Source: Telluribacter roseus (GTDB taxonomy: Bacteria; Bacteroidota; Bacteroidia; Cytophagales; Spirosomataceae). Taken from it: a DNA stretch of 64,000 nucleotides. This document shows, piece by piece, positions 6,533 to 14,659 of this stretch. Below the pieces are notes generated by a model. It saw only the letters and a list, made by a program, of their open reading frames with translations. It did not search any database and was not told the DNA's origin. Position numbers and translations under genes: made by a program. The stretch's first letter is position 1. Each line of letters starts with the position of its first letter. The DNA is taken from positions 1 to 64,000 of the forward strand of contig NZ_JAFEUV020000008.1 in the NCBI RefSeq assembly GCF_017355915.2. Reading direction: 5' to 3'.

Positions 6533-8454
6533 GGGGGCTGGCGCGGGTTTAAAGCTAATTTTCCGATTTCGTCATACACAAGAATCTCCTGCTCGATAAG
6601 GTAACGCACCGTATGGAGCAGTTGTTTTTCGGGAACAGTACCAAAAGCCTGGCTCAGCGGGCGCGGGGCCACGGGACCGTACTGCTGTAAGTGTAACACG
6701 ATATTCTGCCTCAACTGTGTATCCGTTTCGTGAACGGTATCTGATTTGCGCTTGCGGATGCACACGTCGCAGAGGCCGCAGGGCTCACCGTTGGGCTCGT
6801 TGAAGTAGTCGAGCAGGAGCAGGGTACGGCACTGCTGCTGGTGCTGTACGTAGTGGATCACCGCCTGGACCTTGCTCAGATCCCGCTCCTTTTTCTTCTG
6901 GATCTCGTACAGGTTCAGGGGCAGCTGGCTGGCCTCATAGCGGGGCGTCAGGAAGGTAAGCTGGGGCTTGTCGCGCTGCTTCTCGTAATGGACCATATCG
7001 CGCTCCTGCAGGAAATTCAAACGCTGCTGTACCTCCGGAACCGGCACGTAGTAGGTCTGGGCAATGTCGGTTTCGGAGATATTGACGTAGCCCGTAAACA
7101 GCTCGCCGCCGTACATCCGGAGCAGTAGCCGTACGAAGGTGTCGTAGTCGGGGTAGCGGATCTGGAAGTCGTACAGCTGCTGGTTATCAACCATAAAGTG
7201 CAGCTTCGACGGGGAGTTGTAGGCTTCGCTGAGCTGGATGAAACCTTCGTCCTGGAGGAGCCGCAGGGCAAAGTGGGTATCAGAAACGGGTAATCCGAAA
7301 ATACCGGTAAACTCGTGCATGTCGAGGTCGTAGCTGCTGAACTCGCCCCCGCCCACGGGTACCCGGAAGTAGTTGGCGAGCGACTGGTACACCCGGCGCA
7401 GCAGCTCGGCGGGTGGGTACTGGCGCTCGATGTTCTTCTCCATCTCCCCGGCGTCTTTGCTCTGAAACAGGGCTACCGCGTAGGCTTTGCGCCCGTCGCG
7501 TCCGGCCCGCCCGGCTTCCTGGTAGTAGGCCTCGAGGGTATCGGGCAGGTCGAGGTGAATCACGCTGCGCACGTCGGGCTTGTCGATACCCATACCAAAG
7601 GCATTGGTGGCTACAATGACGCGGATGCGGTTGCGCAGCCAGGCCGTCTGCTTATCGGAGCGGTCGCGAAAGGTGAGGCCCGCGTGGTAGAAGTCGGACC
7701 GGATGCCCTGCTGGTTGAGCCAGTCGGAAACCTGCTGGGTGCGTTTGCGCGTACGTACATATACGATAGCCGTACCGGGTACCTTCTGCAGGATCTGGAG
7801 CAGCTTGCGGTCTTTGCTCTCTTCGTGGAAAGCGGAGTAGGACAGGTTGGCGCGGGCAAACGACTGCCGGAATACCCGGGGCTGCCGCATCTCCAGCTTC
7901 TCCTGGATGTCAGCCTGCACCTCCGCCGTAGCCGACGCGGTGAGGGCCATGATGGGTACACCCGGTAGTAACTCGCGGAACTCCGCGATGAGCAGGTACG
8001 AAGGGCGGAAGTCGTAGCCCCAGGCCGAGATACAGTGGGCTTCGTCGACTGCCAGCAGGCATACCTTCATCTGCTTGGTACGCTCGATCATGATGTCGGT
8101 GCGCAGGCGCTCCGGCGATACGTAGAGGAACCTGGTCTGTCCGTGGATGCAGTTGTCGAGGGTAATGTCGATCTCGTGGCGGTTCATACCGGCGTGGATA
8201 GCCGCCGCCGGGATATGGCGACGCCGGAGCTGCTCGACCTGGTCTTTCATGAGGGCGATCAGCGGCGTGACCACGATACACACCCCCTCCTGAGCCAGCA
8301 CCGGTACCTGAAAGCAGACCGACTTCCCCCCGCCGGTGGGGAGCAGTACGAGGGTATCGTGCCCCGCCAGCACCGACCGGATCGCCTCTTCCTGAACCGG
8401 TCGGAAACCGTCGTAACCCCAGTATTGCTTTAATATTCCCTGAATATCGTTCAT
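6529..8454 (-). CDS. recQ: RecQ-family ATP-dependent DNA helicase
   Basis: A 641-residue 3'-5' helicase for repair and resolution of recombination structures. Walker A PTGGGKS is at 39-45, DEAH at 137-140, with the aromatic-rich loop HCISAWGYDFRPSY just after. The second RecA-like domain contains QEAGRAGRDG. A zinc-binding cluster with spaced cysteines (CRTLLLLDYF...CGLCDVC) lies around residue 550. The C-terminal part is a short winged-helix-like segment and there is no recognisable HRDC domain, so this is the shorter RecQ type that Bacteroidota carry beside a full-length one. It is the first gene of a two-gene unit with the DUF5723 gene. Confidence 0.93.
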   Translation of the reverse strand: MNDIQGILKQYWGYDGFRPVQEEAIRSVLAGHDTLVLLPTGGGKSVCFQVPVLAQEGVCIVVTPLIALMKDQVEQLRRRHIPAAAIHAGMNRHEIDITLDNCIHGQTRFLYVSPERLRTDIMIERTKQMKVCLLAVDEAHCISAWGYDFRPSYLLIAEFRELLPGVPIMALTASATAEVQADIQEKLEMRQPRVFRQSFARANLSYSAFHEESKDRKLLQILQKVPGTAIVYVRTRKRTQQVSDWLNQQGIRSDFYHAGLTFRDRSDKQTAWLRNRIRVIVATNAFGMGIDKPDVRSVIHLDLPDTLEAYYQEAGRAGRDGRKAYAVALFQSKDAGEMEKNIERQYPPAELLRRVYQSLANYFRVPVGGGEFSSYDLDMHEFTGIFGLPVSDTHFALRLLQDEGFIQLSEAYNSPSKLHFMVDNQQLYDFQIRYPDYDTFVRLLLRMYGGELFTGYVNISETDIAQTYYVPVPEVQQRLNFLQERDMVHYEKQRDKPQLTFLTPRYEASQLPLNLYEIQKKKERDLSKVQAVIHYVQHQQQCRTLLLLDYFNEPNGEPCGLCDVCIRKRKSDTVHETDTQLRQNIVLHLQQYGPVAPRPLSQAFGTVPEKQLLHTVRYLIEQEILVYDEIGKLALNPRQPP

Positions 8455-8683
8455 AGCGCTCTTCTGCCGTAGCTGTTCCTACCCGCAAAGTACTTAAATC
8501 AGGGCCATAATTCAGATAATTGTCCTGCCAAATATCCCACCTCATCCCCTATATTCGTTGATTAGTGGGTGTTAGAGGTAGCGTATGTTTTGATCGATAC
8601 TATTACAAAGCTCTTAAAGCCTAGTTGTTCGGGTTAAGCCAATGTTTGTCCTCTTCCTAGCCTTCTTGGTTAATGCCAGCTTT

Positions 8684-8792
8684 CGCCCTCGCGGCCGGGC
8701 GGGCCCCGCTACCCCAACACCACTAAATTTTACAGCCCTGCGCAAAGCCAGCCGCACAAATGGCTGTAAAACAAGGTGGCTTATGGGGTAGC
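8684..8792 (-). repeat. structured repeat copy C (reverse orientation)
   Basis: Read on the minus strand: outer stem GCTACCCCA/TGGGGTAGC (8784-8792 with 8708-8716), then TAAG, a short CACC/GGTG stem, a 10-bp stem TTTTACAGCC/GGCTGTAAAA (8762-8771 with 8728-8737), and an inner TGCG/CGCA stem. A second hairpin CGCCC/GGGCG (8697-8701 with 8684-8688) follows. The plan matches the copies at 8889-9014 and 9192-9299. It has no coding potential. Confidence 0.8.
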
Positions 8793-8888
8793 TGTTAGAG
8801 TTAACATTATTCATGTTTAGTAACGGTAAGAGTTACTAATTAAAATGGATTCATCGTTACCAATATGCAATCTGCTAAGTTTCTCAGC

Positions 8889-9014
8889 TCTCCCCTAAGC
8901 CGACCTTAAAGTGTGGGCATTTGTGCGTGAGCCTAGCGCAGGCCCACAGTTTACAGAGGCGTGGGGAGAACGTCCCGCAATGGAATTGGCCCGCCCGGTG
9001 GAGGAGGGCGAGCC
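8889..9014 (+). repeat. structured repeat copy A
   Basis: Outer stem TCTCCCC/GGGGAGA (8889-8895 with 8963-8969), TAAGCC, GCC/GGC stem, then TAAAGTGTGGGC with GCCCACAGTTTA (11 of 12 paired, around 8907-8918 and 8942-8953), inner TGCG/CGCA (8924-8927 with 8937-8940), then hairpin CGCCC/GGGCG (8992-8996 with 9006-9010). The linker before the last hairpin is longer than in copies B and C. Confidence 0.78.
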
Positions 9015-9115
9015 TAAGCTTTATCCTAAAAGTAAGATTAAGGCAAAACAGGTTAAAAAATTAGATTGGTGAACAGCTTAAGGGAGAGCTGGGAATCTCG
9101 ATAGTGTGCCTATTG

Positions 9116-9164
9116 GTAGCGTAAGCATTTACTGTCAAGTATGAAGTAAAAGTACTGACGCTAC
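9116..9164. other. compound hairpin between structured repeats
   Basis: GTAGCGT (9116-9122) pairs with ACGCTAC (9158-9164), and inside it TTTACT (9128-9133) pairs with AGTAAA (9145-9150). It lies between copies A and B and could be part of the same element or an unrelated fold. Confidence 0.5.
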
Positions 9165-9191
9165 TAAACATGAAATATGCAAAATCTAGCA

Positions 9192-9299
9192 GCCCTCTCA
9201 TAAGCCGCCTATATTTATGGCCTGTGTGCGGCTGGACAGCGCAGGGCTATAAATATGCCAGCGGCGTTGAGAGGGCGGGGCCCGCCCGGCCGTGAGGGC
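9192..9299 (+). repeat. structured repeat copy B
   Basis: Outer stem GCCCTCTCA/TGAGAGGGC (9192-9200 with 9268-9276), TAAGCCGC with GCGGC, a 12-bp stem ATATTTATGGCC (9211-9222) with its partner within 9244-9256, inner TGCG/CGCA (9227-9230 with 9240-9243), then hairpin GCCC/GGGC (9284-9287 with 9296-9299). Stem sequences differ from copies A and C, but pairing and unpaired motifs are kept. Confidence 0.8.
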
Positions 9300-9343
9300 A
9301 AACGTTAGCTAGCTCTAAAAAGTCTGAATATCCTCAAAATAGC

Positions 9344-9390
9344 ATTGAGCTTACTTCAGAATATTGAGCCTACATCAGAATATTGAACTT
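9344..9390. repeat. 19-bp tandem repeat upstream of dacB
   Basis: ATTGAGCTTACTTCAGAAT (9344-9362) is followed by ATTGAGCCTACATCAGAAT (9363-9381) and a partial third copy from 9382. It ends about 30 bp before the preferred dacB start, so it sits where a promoter or operator is expected. Confidence 0.8.
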
Positions 9391-9418
9391 ATATATTATC
9401 CTTTTACCTTCACCCTAC

Positions 9419-10699
9419 ATGCGTTTACTCCTTTTTGTATTAAGTATTCTTTCCCTATCCAGCTGCTCAGTGTCCCACTACGTGAAGCGGGAAGTGAAAA
9501 AATCACCGGTGTTGAGCGGACACCACGTAGGCATAGCGATATACGACCCGGCCCGGCAGAAAACACTGGCGGCCCACCAGGCCGACAAGTACTTTACGCC
9601 AGCGTCCAATACTAAATTATTCAGCCTCTACGCCGGACTTTCGGCCCTGGGCGACTCACTACCGGGGCTGCAGTACATCCTCCGGGGGGATAGCCTGATA
9701 TTCTGGGGCACGGGTGATCCGTCGCTGCTGCACCCCGACCTGACGAGGAGCGCGGTATACAGCTTTCTGCGAGGGCGTCCGGAGCAGCTCTATTTCTCCC
9801 CCACTAACTTCCAGGACGAGCGCTTTGGGCCGGGCTGGGCGTGGAGCGACTACAACGACTACTACCAGCCCGAGCGGTCGCCGCTGCCGGTCTACGGTAA
9901 CTTCGCACGTTTTGTGAGTGACTCGGCCCGGCTGCTGTACGTGGGCCCGCGCTACTGGGCCGACTCCCTGCTGACCGACCCGGCCGTATCGGGGATCCGG
10001 CGCGATGAGGACCGGAACCTGTTTCGCCATTCGCTGTACGCGCTCCCGGCGGGTCTGGAGCAGGACGTACCGGTGAAGATGTCGCACCAGGTCACGGCGG
10101 ACCTGCTGGCCCATGCGCTGAACCGGCCGGTGGGAGTGATAGAGGAGCCATTGGAAGAGGTACGCTTCAGTACCGTGTACAGTATACCTTCGGATTCGCT
10201 CTACGCCCGTATGATGCAGGTGAGTGACAATATGCTGGCCGAGCAACTGATGCTGCTCTACGCGACAGCCAATGGGTTGCCGCTCAACACTGAACAGGCC
10301 ATCGAGCACGTCCTGGAGCACCACCTGGCCGACCTGCCCGACCGGCCGGTATGGCGTGATGGCTCGGGACTATCGCGCTACAACCTGTTTACGCCGCGCA
10401 CCCAGGTAAAGCTGCTGGACAAAATATACAACAAGGTACCCCGGGAGCGGCTGTTCGCGATCCTGCCGCAGGGAGGCAAGACGGGTACCCTACGGAATAT
10501 GTTCAAGGGCAGCGGGGAACCCTATGTGTTTGCCAAGACCGGATCGCTAAGCAATAACTACAGCCTGAGTGGCTACCTGGTAACCCGGAAGGGCCGGACG
10601 CTGCTGTTTAGCTTCATGAATAATAACTATACCCGCCCTACGTCCGAAATCCGGAAAGAAGTAGAGCGGGTATTAACGGGGCTGCACCGGCGGTACTAA
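9419..10699 (+). CDS. dacB: D-alanyl-D-alanine carboxypeptidase/endopeptidase, PBP4 type
   Basis: Peptidoglycan-trimming serine enzyme acting outside the inner membrane. With the ATG at 9419 the protein is 426 residues and starts with a lipoprotein signal, RLLLFVLSILSLSSC (lipobox Cys16). The active-site SxxK is SNTK at 63-66, the SxN motif is in VSDNMLAEQL, and KTGSL lies near the C-terminus; an earlier GGKTGTL resembles it. A TTG at 9383 would add 12 residues but falls in the tandem repeat and hides the signal peptide, so I prefer 9419. It is convergent with the membrane protein gene that ends 6 bp away. Confidence 0.9.
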   Translation: MRLLLFVLSILSLSSCSVSHYVKREVKKSPVLSGHHVGIAIYDPARQKTLAAHQADKYFTPASNTKLFSLYAGLSALGDSLPGLQYILRGDSLIFWGTGDPSLLHPDLTRSAVYSFLRGRPEQLYFSPTNFQDERFGPGWAWSDYNDYYQPERSPLPVYGNFARFVSDSARLLYVGPRYWADSLLTDPAVSGIRRDEDRNLFRHSLYALPAGLEQDVPVKMSHQVTADLLAHALNRPVGVIEEPLEEVRFSTVYSIPSDSLYARMMQVSDNMLAEQLMLLYATANGLPLNTEQAIEHVLEHHLADLPDRPVWRDGSGLSRYNLFTPRTQVKLLDKIYNKVPRERLFAILPQGGKTGTLRNMFKGSGEPYVFAKTGSLSNNYSLSGYLVTRKGRTLLFSFMNNNYTRPTSEIRKEVERVLTGLHRRY

Positions 10700-10704
10700 G
10701 TCCG

Positions 10705-12444
10705 TCAGTCCTTTTCGACCCAGGTACGGTCGGTACAGTAGATCTTATTGATGCCGTTCTGGCGAACCAGCAGGTAGATCTGGTAGGTACCGGGCTCAAT
10801 ACTGGCCTGGAAGAAGGACGCGTTGAACCCGCGGCCAAAGTACCGGAGCCTCCGGAAAAAGGTACGCGCCGGTAGGGCGTTCAAGCCGGGGGGAGAGGCG
10901 TAAATATGGGTGTCGGATTTGAGCAGGACGTAAGGGCCATCGGTATAGTCTTTTTCCGCTTCAAAAAAATCCTGCGTCGAGTACACATTGATACCTCCCC
11001 CCTGCGCGTAGACGCTATCGATCGGGTAAGATCCCACGCAGGGCAGGGGGGCGCTCACCTGCCGCGGGTTCCAGCCCTCGGCCAGCGGATCGTCGGAGCC
11101 GTAGTAGGAGCGAATCTTCTCGAAATAGGCCTGATCTATATCAAACATCTTCAGACCCAGCCAATCGGCATTGTAGCGGGAGTTAAACTCCAGCGCAATA
11201 GCCTGGCGGCGGTTTTCAACGGCCGCTGCAAAGTTGGTATACAGCAGGGCGAGGTTCAGCACCATACTGCCGGCAATCAGTAGCCCCAGCATACGGAAAC
11301 GAAGGGTATGCAGGGTAATGGCCCCCAGATAGAGCGCTACCAGCCACATGGCCGAGTACATGCGGTAACGGCCCTTGAACATACCGTGGAACTCATCAAT
11401 AGGAATACGCTTGTAAACCACGGCAAAGGTAGTGATGGCTACAAAGAGCGCAGTGACCAGCGCAAACTGCGCCGCCGGTGAAAGCTGCACCGGCTTACTC
11501 CAGACGGAGCGGATGATAGAGGGCAGATGGGCCCGGTAGACCCACAGCAGCAGAGCTACCATCACTACCCCTACGGGTACGGCCAGGTAGAGCATGTGGG
11601 TCTGGCCGTTGTAGGCGGCGTAGCCCCAGAGCGTAGCTATGGAGCCAATAAAGCCGAAGAGGCTGGCAATGGCCTGCTGCACCTGCGTAGGGTTGGTCAG
11701 GCTCATGCTCTCGGTAATGGGCGTAAAGTCGATGAAGTAGATAATGCTGGTAGCGACCGCTACGGCCGCTATAATGAAGAAGTCTTTCTTGCGGCCGGTG
11801 ATCCAGGCCAGCCCAGCCAGTACCGGAAAGATCATAAGGCCATTGCCATAGGTAAAGGTAGCCGCGATAGCCGCCAGCAGAGACGCCAGGAGTCGCTGGG
11901 GATAGTGCGTAGCCAGGTACAGGGCCAGCAGGGCAAAAAATAGTACTCCGAAGTTGGCCAGAGAACTAACACCCCAGTAGATATTCTCGAAAGACTGGAT
12001 ATTAAACCAGATCCACATCACCGGCACAAAGTACCAGAGGGAGAGGTGGAGCCTGCGGAAGACCCGGTAGAAAAGCCAGGCGCAGCCTGCCCAGGCTACG
12101 TTGGCAATGATCATGAGCCAAACCAGGTTGACGCGCCCGGACAGTTCGTAGAATAGCAGGACCAGCGAGCGGGAGAATACCAGGCGGTGCTCGGGGAAAA
12201 GATCCGTAAGACGACGCCAGCGCTCGGGCCAGGAGGCTTCGTCAAAGCCGGGAATCACGCTGAGGATGGTGATATCGTCGTAGGCAATGTAATTGACATT
12301 ATAGGCTACCCTGAAGAAAGCCCATGCGTACAGGAGCAGGGGGAGCAGGCAGGCTGCTACCGCCAGCCAGTGGGGAGGCATCCGTGGGGACGTAAGCCTT
12401 TGATTCTTTTCTGACAAATACTGGTTCCGTGGGAGTATTTCCAT
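10705..12444 (-). CDS. multi-pass membrane protein, glycosyltransferase-C-like
   Basis: A 579-residue protein with about 10-11 predicted membrane helices from residue 28 to about 400 and a C-terminal soluble domain of about 170 residues. The first extracytoplasmic loop contains YNVNYIAYDDITILSVI and acidic residues, as in GT-C-fold lipid-linked sugar transferases (PMT/EpsG-like), but no family-specific motif is certain. It may transfer sugar to the cell surface or be a structural membrane protein. It is a single gene; the start MEILPRNQYLSEKN is the first in-frame ATG and a shorter start (MPPHWLAV, residue 22) is possible. Confidence 0.6.
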   Translation of the reverse strand: MEILPRNQYLSEKNQRLTSPRMPPHWLAVAACLLPLLLYAWAFFRVAYNVNYIAYDDITILSVIPGFDEASWPERWRRLTDLFPEHRLVFSRSLVLLFYELSGRVNLVWLMIIANVAWAGCAWLFYRVFRRLHLSLWYFVPVMWIWFNIQSFENIYWGVSSLANFGVLFFALLALYLATHYPQRLLASLLAAIAATFTYGNGLMIFPVLAGLAWITGRKKDFFIIAAVAVATSIIYFIDFTPITESMSLTNPTQVQQAIASLFGFIGSIATLWGYAAYNGQTHMLYLAVPVGVVMVALLLWVYRAHLPSIIRSVWSKPVQLSPAAQFALVTALFVAITTFAVVYKRIPIDEFHGMFKGRYRMYSAMWLVALYLGAITLHTLRFRMLGLLIAGSMVLNLALLYTNFAAAVENRRQAIALEFNSRYNADWLGLKMFDIDQAYFEKIRSYYGSDDPLAEGWNPRQVSAPLPCVGSYPIDSVYAQGGGINVYSTQDFFEAEKDYTDGPYVLLKSDTHIYASPPGLNALPARTFFRRLRYFGRGFNASFFQASIEPGTYQIYLLVRQNGINKIYCTDRTWVEKD

Positions 12445-12515
12445 AAAAAAGGCGCTCTGTTAGTAGAACACAACGCCAAAAATAGAAAAGATTTGGAGTA
12501 ACTACCCGTAAAGGC

Positions 12516-13550
12516 TTAGTTATCGTTCTCAACCTCCGCTTCTGCTTCCGCCGAAGCTCGCGGATCTTTGGAGTAGTCATAGAGCATTTTTCCTTTGTCG
12601 TCCCACTCGCGCAGTACGAACGGCTCGAACTCTTCGTCCCAGCAGCTCTTGGGGTACTGGACCTCCTGCTTGCGCTGGCGGCGGTACTGGTAGTACTCCA
12701 CCCAGCGGCCTACCTTTTTGCCCCGCTCGTACTTGCCTGAGGTCATGAGCTGGCCTCCGTCGTAGAATCTCAGGTACTCGCCGTCCACGATGCCGTACTG
12801 TACGGGTATGACTTCCTTGATCTTGGTATGAGCCGAGTCGTACCAGGTGATGCGTGACTCAGCGGGGAAGCCCCGGTACCAGTGGCTCTTATCGAGCAGG
12901 GTGTACTTGGAGTCGTAGCGGGCCCAACGGCCATCTTTGGTACCCATATAGTAGTACCCTTCCTCGACCAGGACACCGGCTACGTAGCGCTTGTAGGGGC
13001 CGTGCAGCGGGAGGGCCTCTTTCTTCTCCTTGATCAACGACGAGCTCAGGTTTTTCTTTTTCAGATCGTACCAGCGAGTCTGGGCGTTACGGACGTAGGG
13101 ATTGATAGGCTGGTACTCTTTCAGCACGTGAAATTCTTCGATGGTAGCGCGGTCGCCACTTCCAAACTTCACCGCCATTTTCTCCATAGGTACCCCCTCG
13201 TACTGTACCCTGGCTAGCTTGGACTTTTGGGCTTTGCGGCGTTTCTCGCTGCGGCGGTCTTTATACTCCTGTACTTTCAGGCCCAGATCAGGGATGTCTT
13301 CTCCCAGCAGGGTAGAGAGGCTGGCGGCCTTGCTCTTGCCACCAGGCAGGGCTACTGAGCCGGTAGGGCTGAGCCCGGGCAACTGCACGTCCAGCCCGGC
13401 CGAACGTAGCCGGTCACGCAGGGAATCCGTTCGGGCCTGCGTTTGCTGTATACGTTCTTTGCCTGATTTTTTGGGTTTATCGGTCTGAGCCCACGCCACG
13501 GCAGAGAGGCTTATCCACACCATACAACATCCGATAATACTCCTTTGCAT
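12516..13550 (-). CDS. exported MORN-type (YwqK-like) repeat protein
   Basis: A 344-residue secreted protein with a signal peptide (SIIGCCMVWISLSAVAWAQ), a charged linker to about residue 110, then repeated Gly-aromatic units (GPYKRYVAGVLVEEGYYYMG, DGEYLRFYDGGQLMTSGKYE, KVGRWVEYY) that fit the MORN_2/YwqK repeat family. Such proteins are common in Bacteroidota and are often named YwqK antitoxins, but no toxin is adjacent. The acidic tail is EAEAEVENDN. Probable location is the periplasm or cell surface; the function is unknown. Confidence 0.65.
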   Translation of the reverse strand: MQRSIIGCCMVWISLSAVAWAQTDKPKKSGKERIQQTQARTDSLRDRLRSAGLDVQLPGLSPTGSVALPGGKSKAASLSTLLGEDIPDLGLKVQEYKDRRSEKRRKAQKSKLARVQYEGVPMEKMAVKFGSGDRATIEEFHVLKEYQPINPYVRNAQTRWYDLKKKNLSSSLIKEKKEALPLHGPYKRYVAGVLVEEGYYYMGTKDGRWARYDSKYTLLDKSHWYRGFPAESRITWYDSAHTKIKEVIPVQYGIVDGEYLRFYDGGQLMTSGKYERGKKVGRWVEYYQYRRQRKQEVQYPKSCWDEEFEPFVLREWDDKGKMLYDYSKDPRASAEAEAEVENDN

Positions 13551-13567
13551 AGGATAATTTTTAACTA

Positions 13568-13595
13568 TTGTTTCTGGGCAAGATTAGTACATTTG
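13568..13595 (+). promoter_or_regulatory. predicted promoter of the GDP-fucose synthase gene
   Basis: TTG at 13568-13570 and TACATTTG at 13588-13595 form a -33/-7 pair with a 17-bp spacer. The expected transcription start is near 13601-13603, which makes the ATG at 13602 unlikely as the start codon. Confidence 0.5.
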
Positions 13596-13649
13596 TAACG
13601 AATGGAGATCAGGGTTATTGACCCACAAATTAACAAACTTCTCTGCACC

Positions 13650-14591
13650 TTGGAAAAAAACGCTAAAATCTACATCGCCGGCCACCGGGGTATGGTGGGC
13701 TCTGCTATTCTGCGCCGTTTACAGGCCGATGGATTTACCAATTTCGTATTTCGTACCTCGTCCCAGCTGGACCTGCGCAACCAGCAGGCGGTTCGTGATT
13801 TTTTTGAGGCCGAACGCCCTGAGTACGTGTTCCTGGCGGCTGCCAAGGTAGGAGGTATCATGGCTAATAACATCTATCGTGCCGAATTTTTGCTGGATAA
13901 CTTACAGATTCAGAATAACGTCATCGACAGCGCCTACCGGGTAGGAGTCAGGAAGCTGCTCTTCCTGGGCTCGTCGTGTATCTATCCCAAGATGGCTCCC
14001 CAGCCGCTGCGGGAAGACTACCTGCTGACCGGCCTGCTGGAACCGACCAACGAGCCCTATGCCATTGCCAAGATCGCGGGCATCAAGCTCTGCGAATCCT
14101 ACCGCAGCCAGTACGGCTGTGACTTCATCAGCGTCATGCCTACCAACCTGTACGGCCCCAACGACAACTACGACCTGAACAACTCACACGTGCTGCCGGC
14201 CATGATCCGGAAGTTTCATGAGGCGAAGGTAGAGGGTAAGCCGTACGTGGAGCTATGGGGAACGGGCTCGCCCCGCCGGGAGTTTCTGCACGCCGACGAC
14301 CTGGCCGATGCCTGCTGCTACCTCATGGACCACTACAGCGAGCCGGAACTGATCAACATCGGAGTAGGGGATGACGTCACCATCAAGTCCCTGGCCGAGC
14401 TGATCCGGAGCGTGGTAGGCTACGAAGGTGAGATCAAATGGAACACGGATAAACCCGATGGTACCCCCCGTAAACTCATGGACGTAAGCAAGCTGCACGG
14501 GCTGGGGTGGAAGCACCGGATTGAACTGGAAGAGGGCATACGCGCTACCTACCAGGACTTCCTGCAGAAGATCGAAGAATACGCGGTATAA
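13650..14591 (+). CDS. fcl: GDP-L-fucose synthase
   Basis: NADPH-dependent epimerase-reductase converting GDP-4-keto-6-deoxymannose to GDP-L-fucose for surface polysaccharide. The Rossmann motif [11 protein letters not shown] is near the N-terminus; SSCIYP and the catalytic YAIAK (Tyr and Lys) follow, and [14 protein letters not shown] is typical of the family. An in-frame ATG at 13602 adds 16 residues not seen in relatives and lies at the predicted transcription start, so I prefer TTG at 13650 (product [14 protein letters not shown], 313 aa). GDP-mannose dehydratase, the preceding enzyme, is not nearby. Confidence 0.92.
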   Translation: MEKNAKIYIAGHRGMVGSAILRRLQADGFTNFVFRTSSQLDLRNQQAVRDFFEAERPEYVFLAAAKVGGIMANNIYRAEFLLDNLQIQNNVIDSAYRVGVRKLLFLGSSCIYPKMAPQPLREDYLLTGLLEPTNEPYAIAKIAGIKLCESYRSQYGCDFISVMPTNLYGPNDNYDLNNSHVLPAMIRKFHEAKVEGKPYVELWGTGSPRREFLHADDLADACCYLMDHYSEPELINIGVGDDVTIKSLAELIRSVVGYEGEIKWNTDKPDGTPRKLMDVSKLHGLGWKHRIELEEGIRATYQDFLQKIEEYAV

Positions 14592-14608
14592 TAGAATATA
14601 CTTCTCAG

Positions 14609-14653
14609 GTAGCCCCTGCCGGGTAGGATCCATTCCTGTGCGGCAGGGGCTAC
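14609..14653. terminator. hairpin between convergent genes
   Basis: GTAGCCCCTGCCG (14609-14621) pairs perfectly with CGGCAGGGGCTAC (14641-14653) over 13 bp with a 19-nt loop. There is no long T-tract. It sits between the ends of fcl and the minus-strand transporter and could serve both. Confidence 0.55.
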
Positions 14654-14659
14654 TGGTAT

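Noticed and set aside
7315-8545. Open frames within recQ on both strands
   Set aside because: They are shadows of the RecQ helicase frame, which has all its motifs.
8684-9299. Integron attC array
   Set aside because: attC sites lie in one orientation after successive cassette genes and end in GTTRRRY/RYYYAAC boxes. Here copies face both ways, no genes lie between them and the boxes are missing.
12516-13550. Antitoxin of a YwqK-type TA system
   Set aside because: The name comes from repeat similarity only; the protein is exported and no toxin partner is adjacent.
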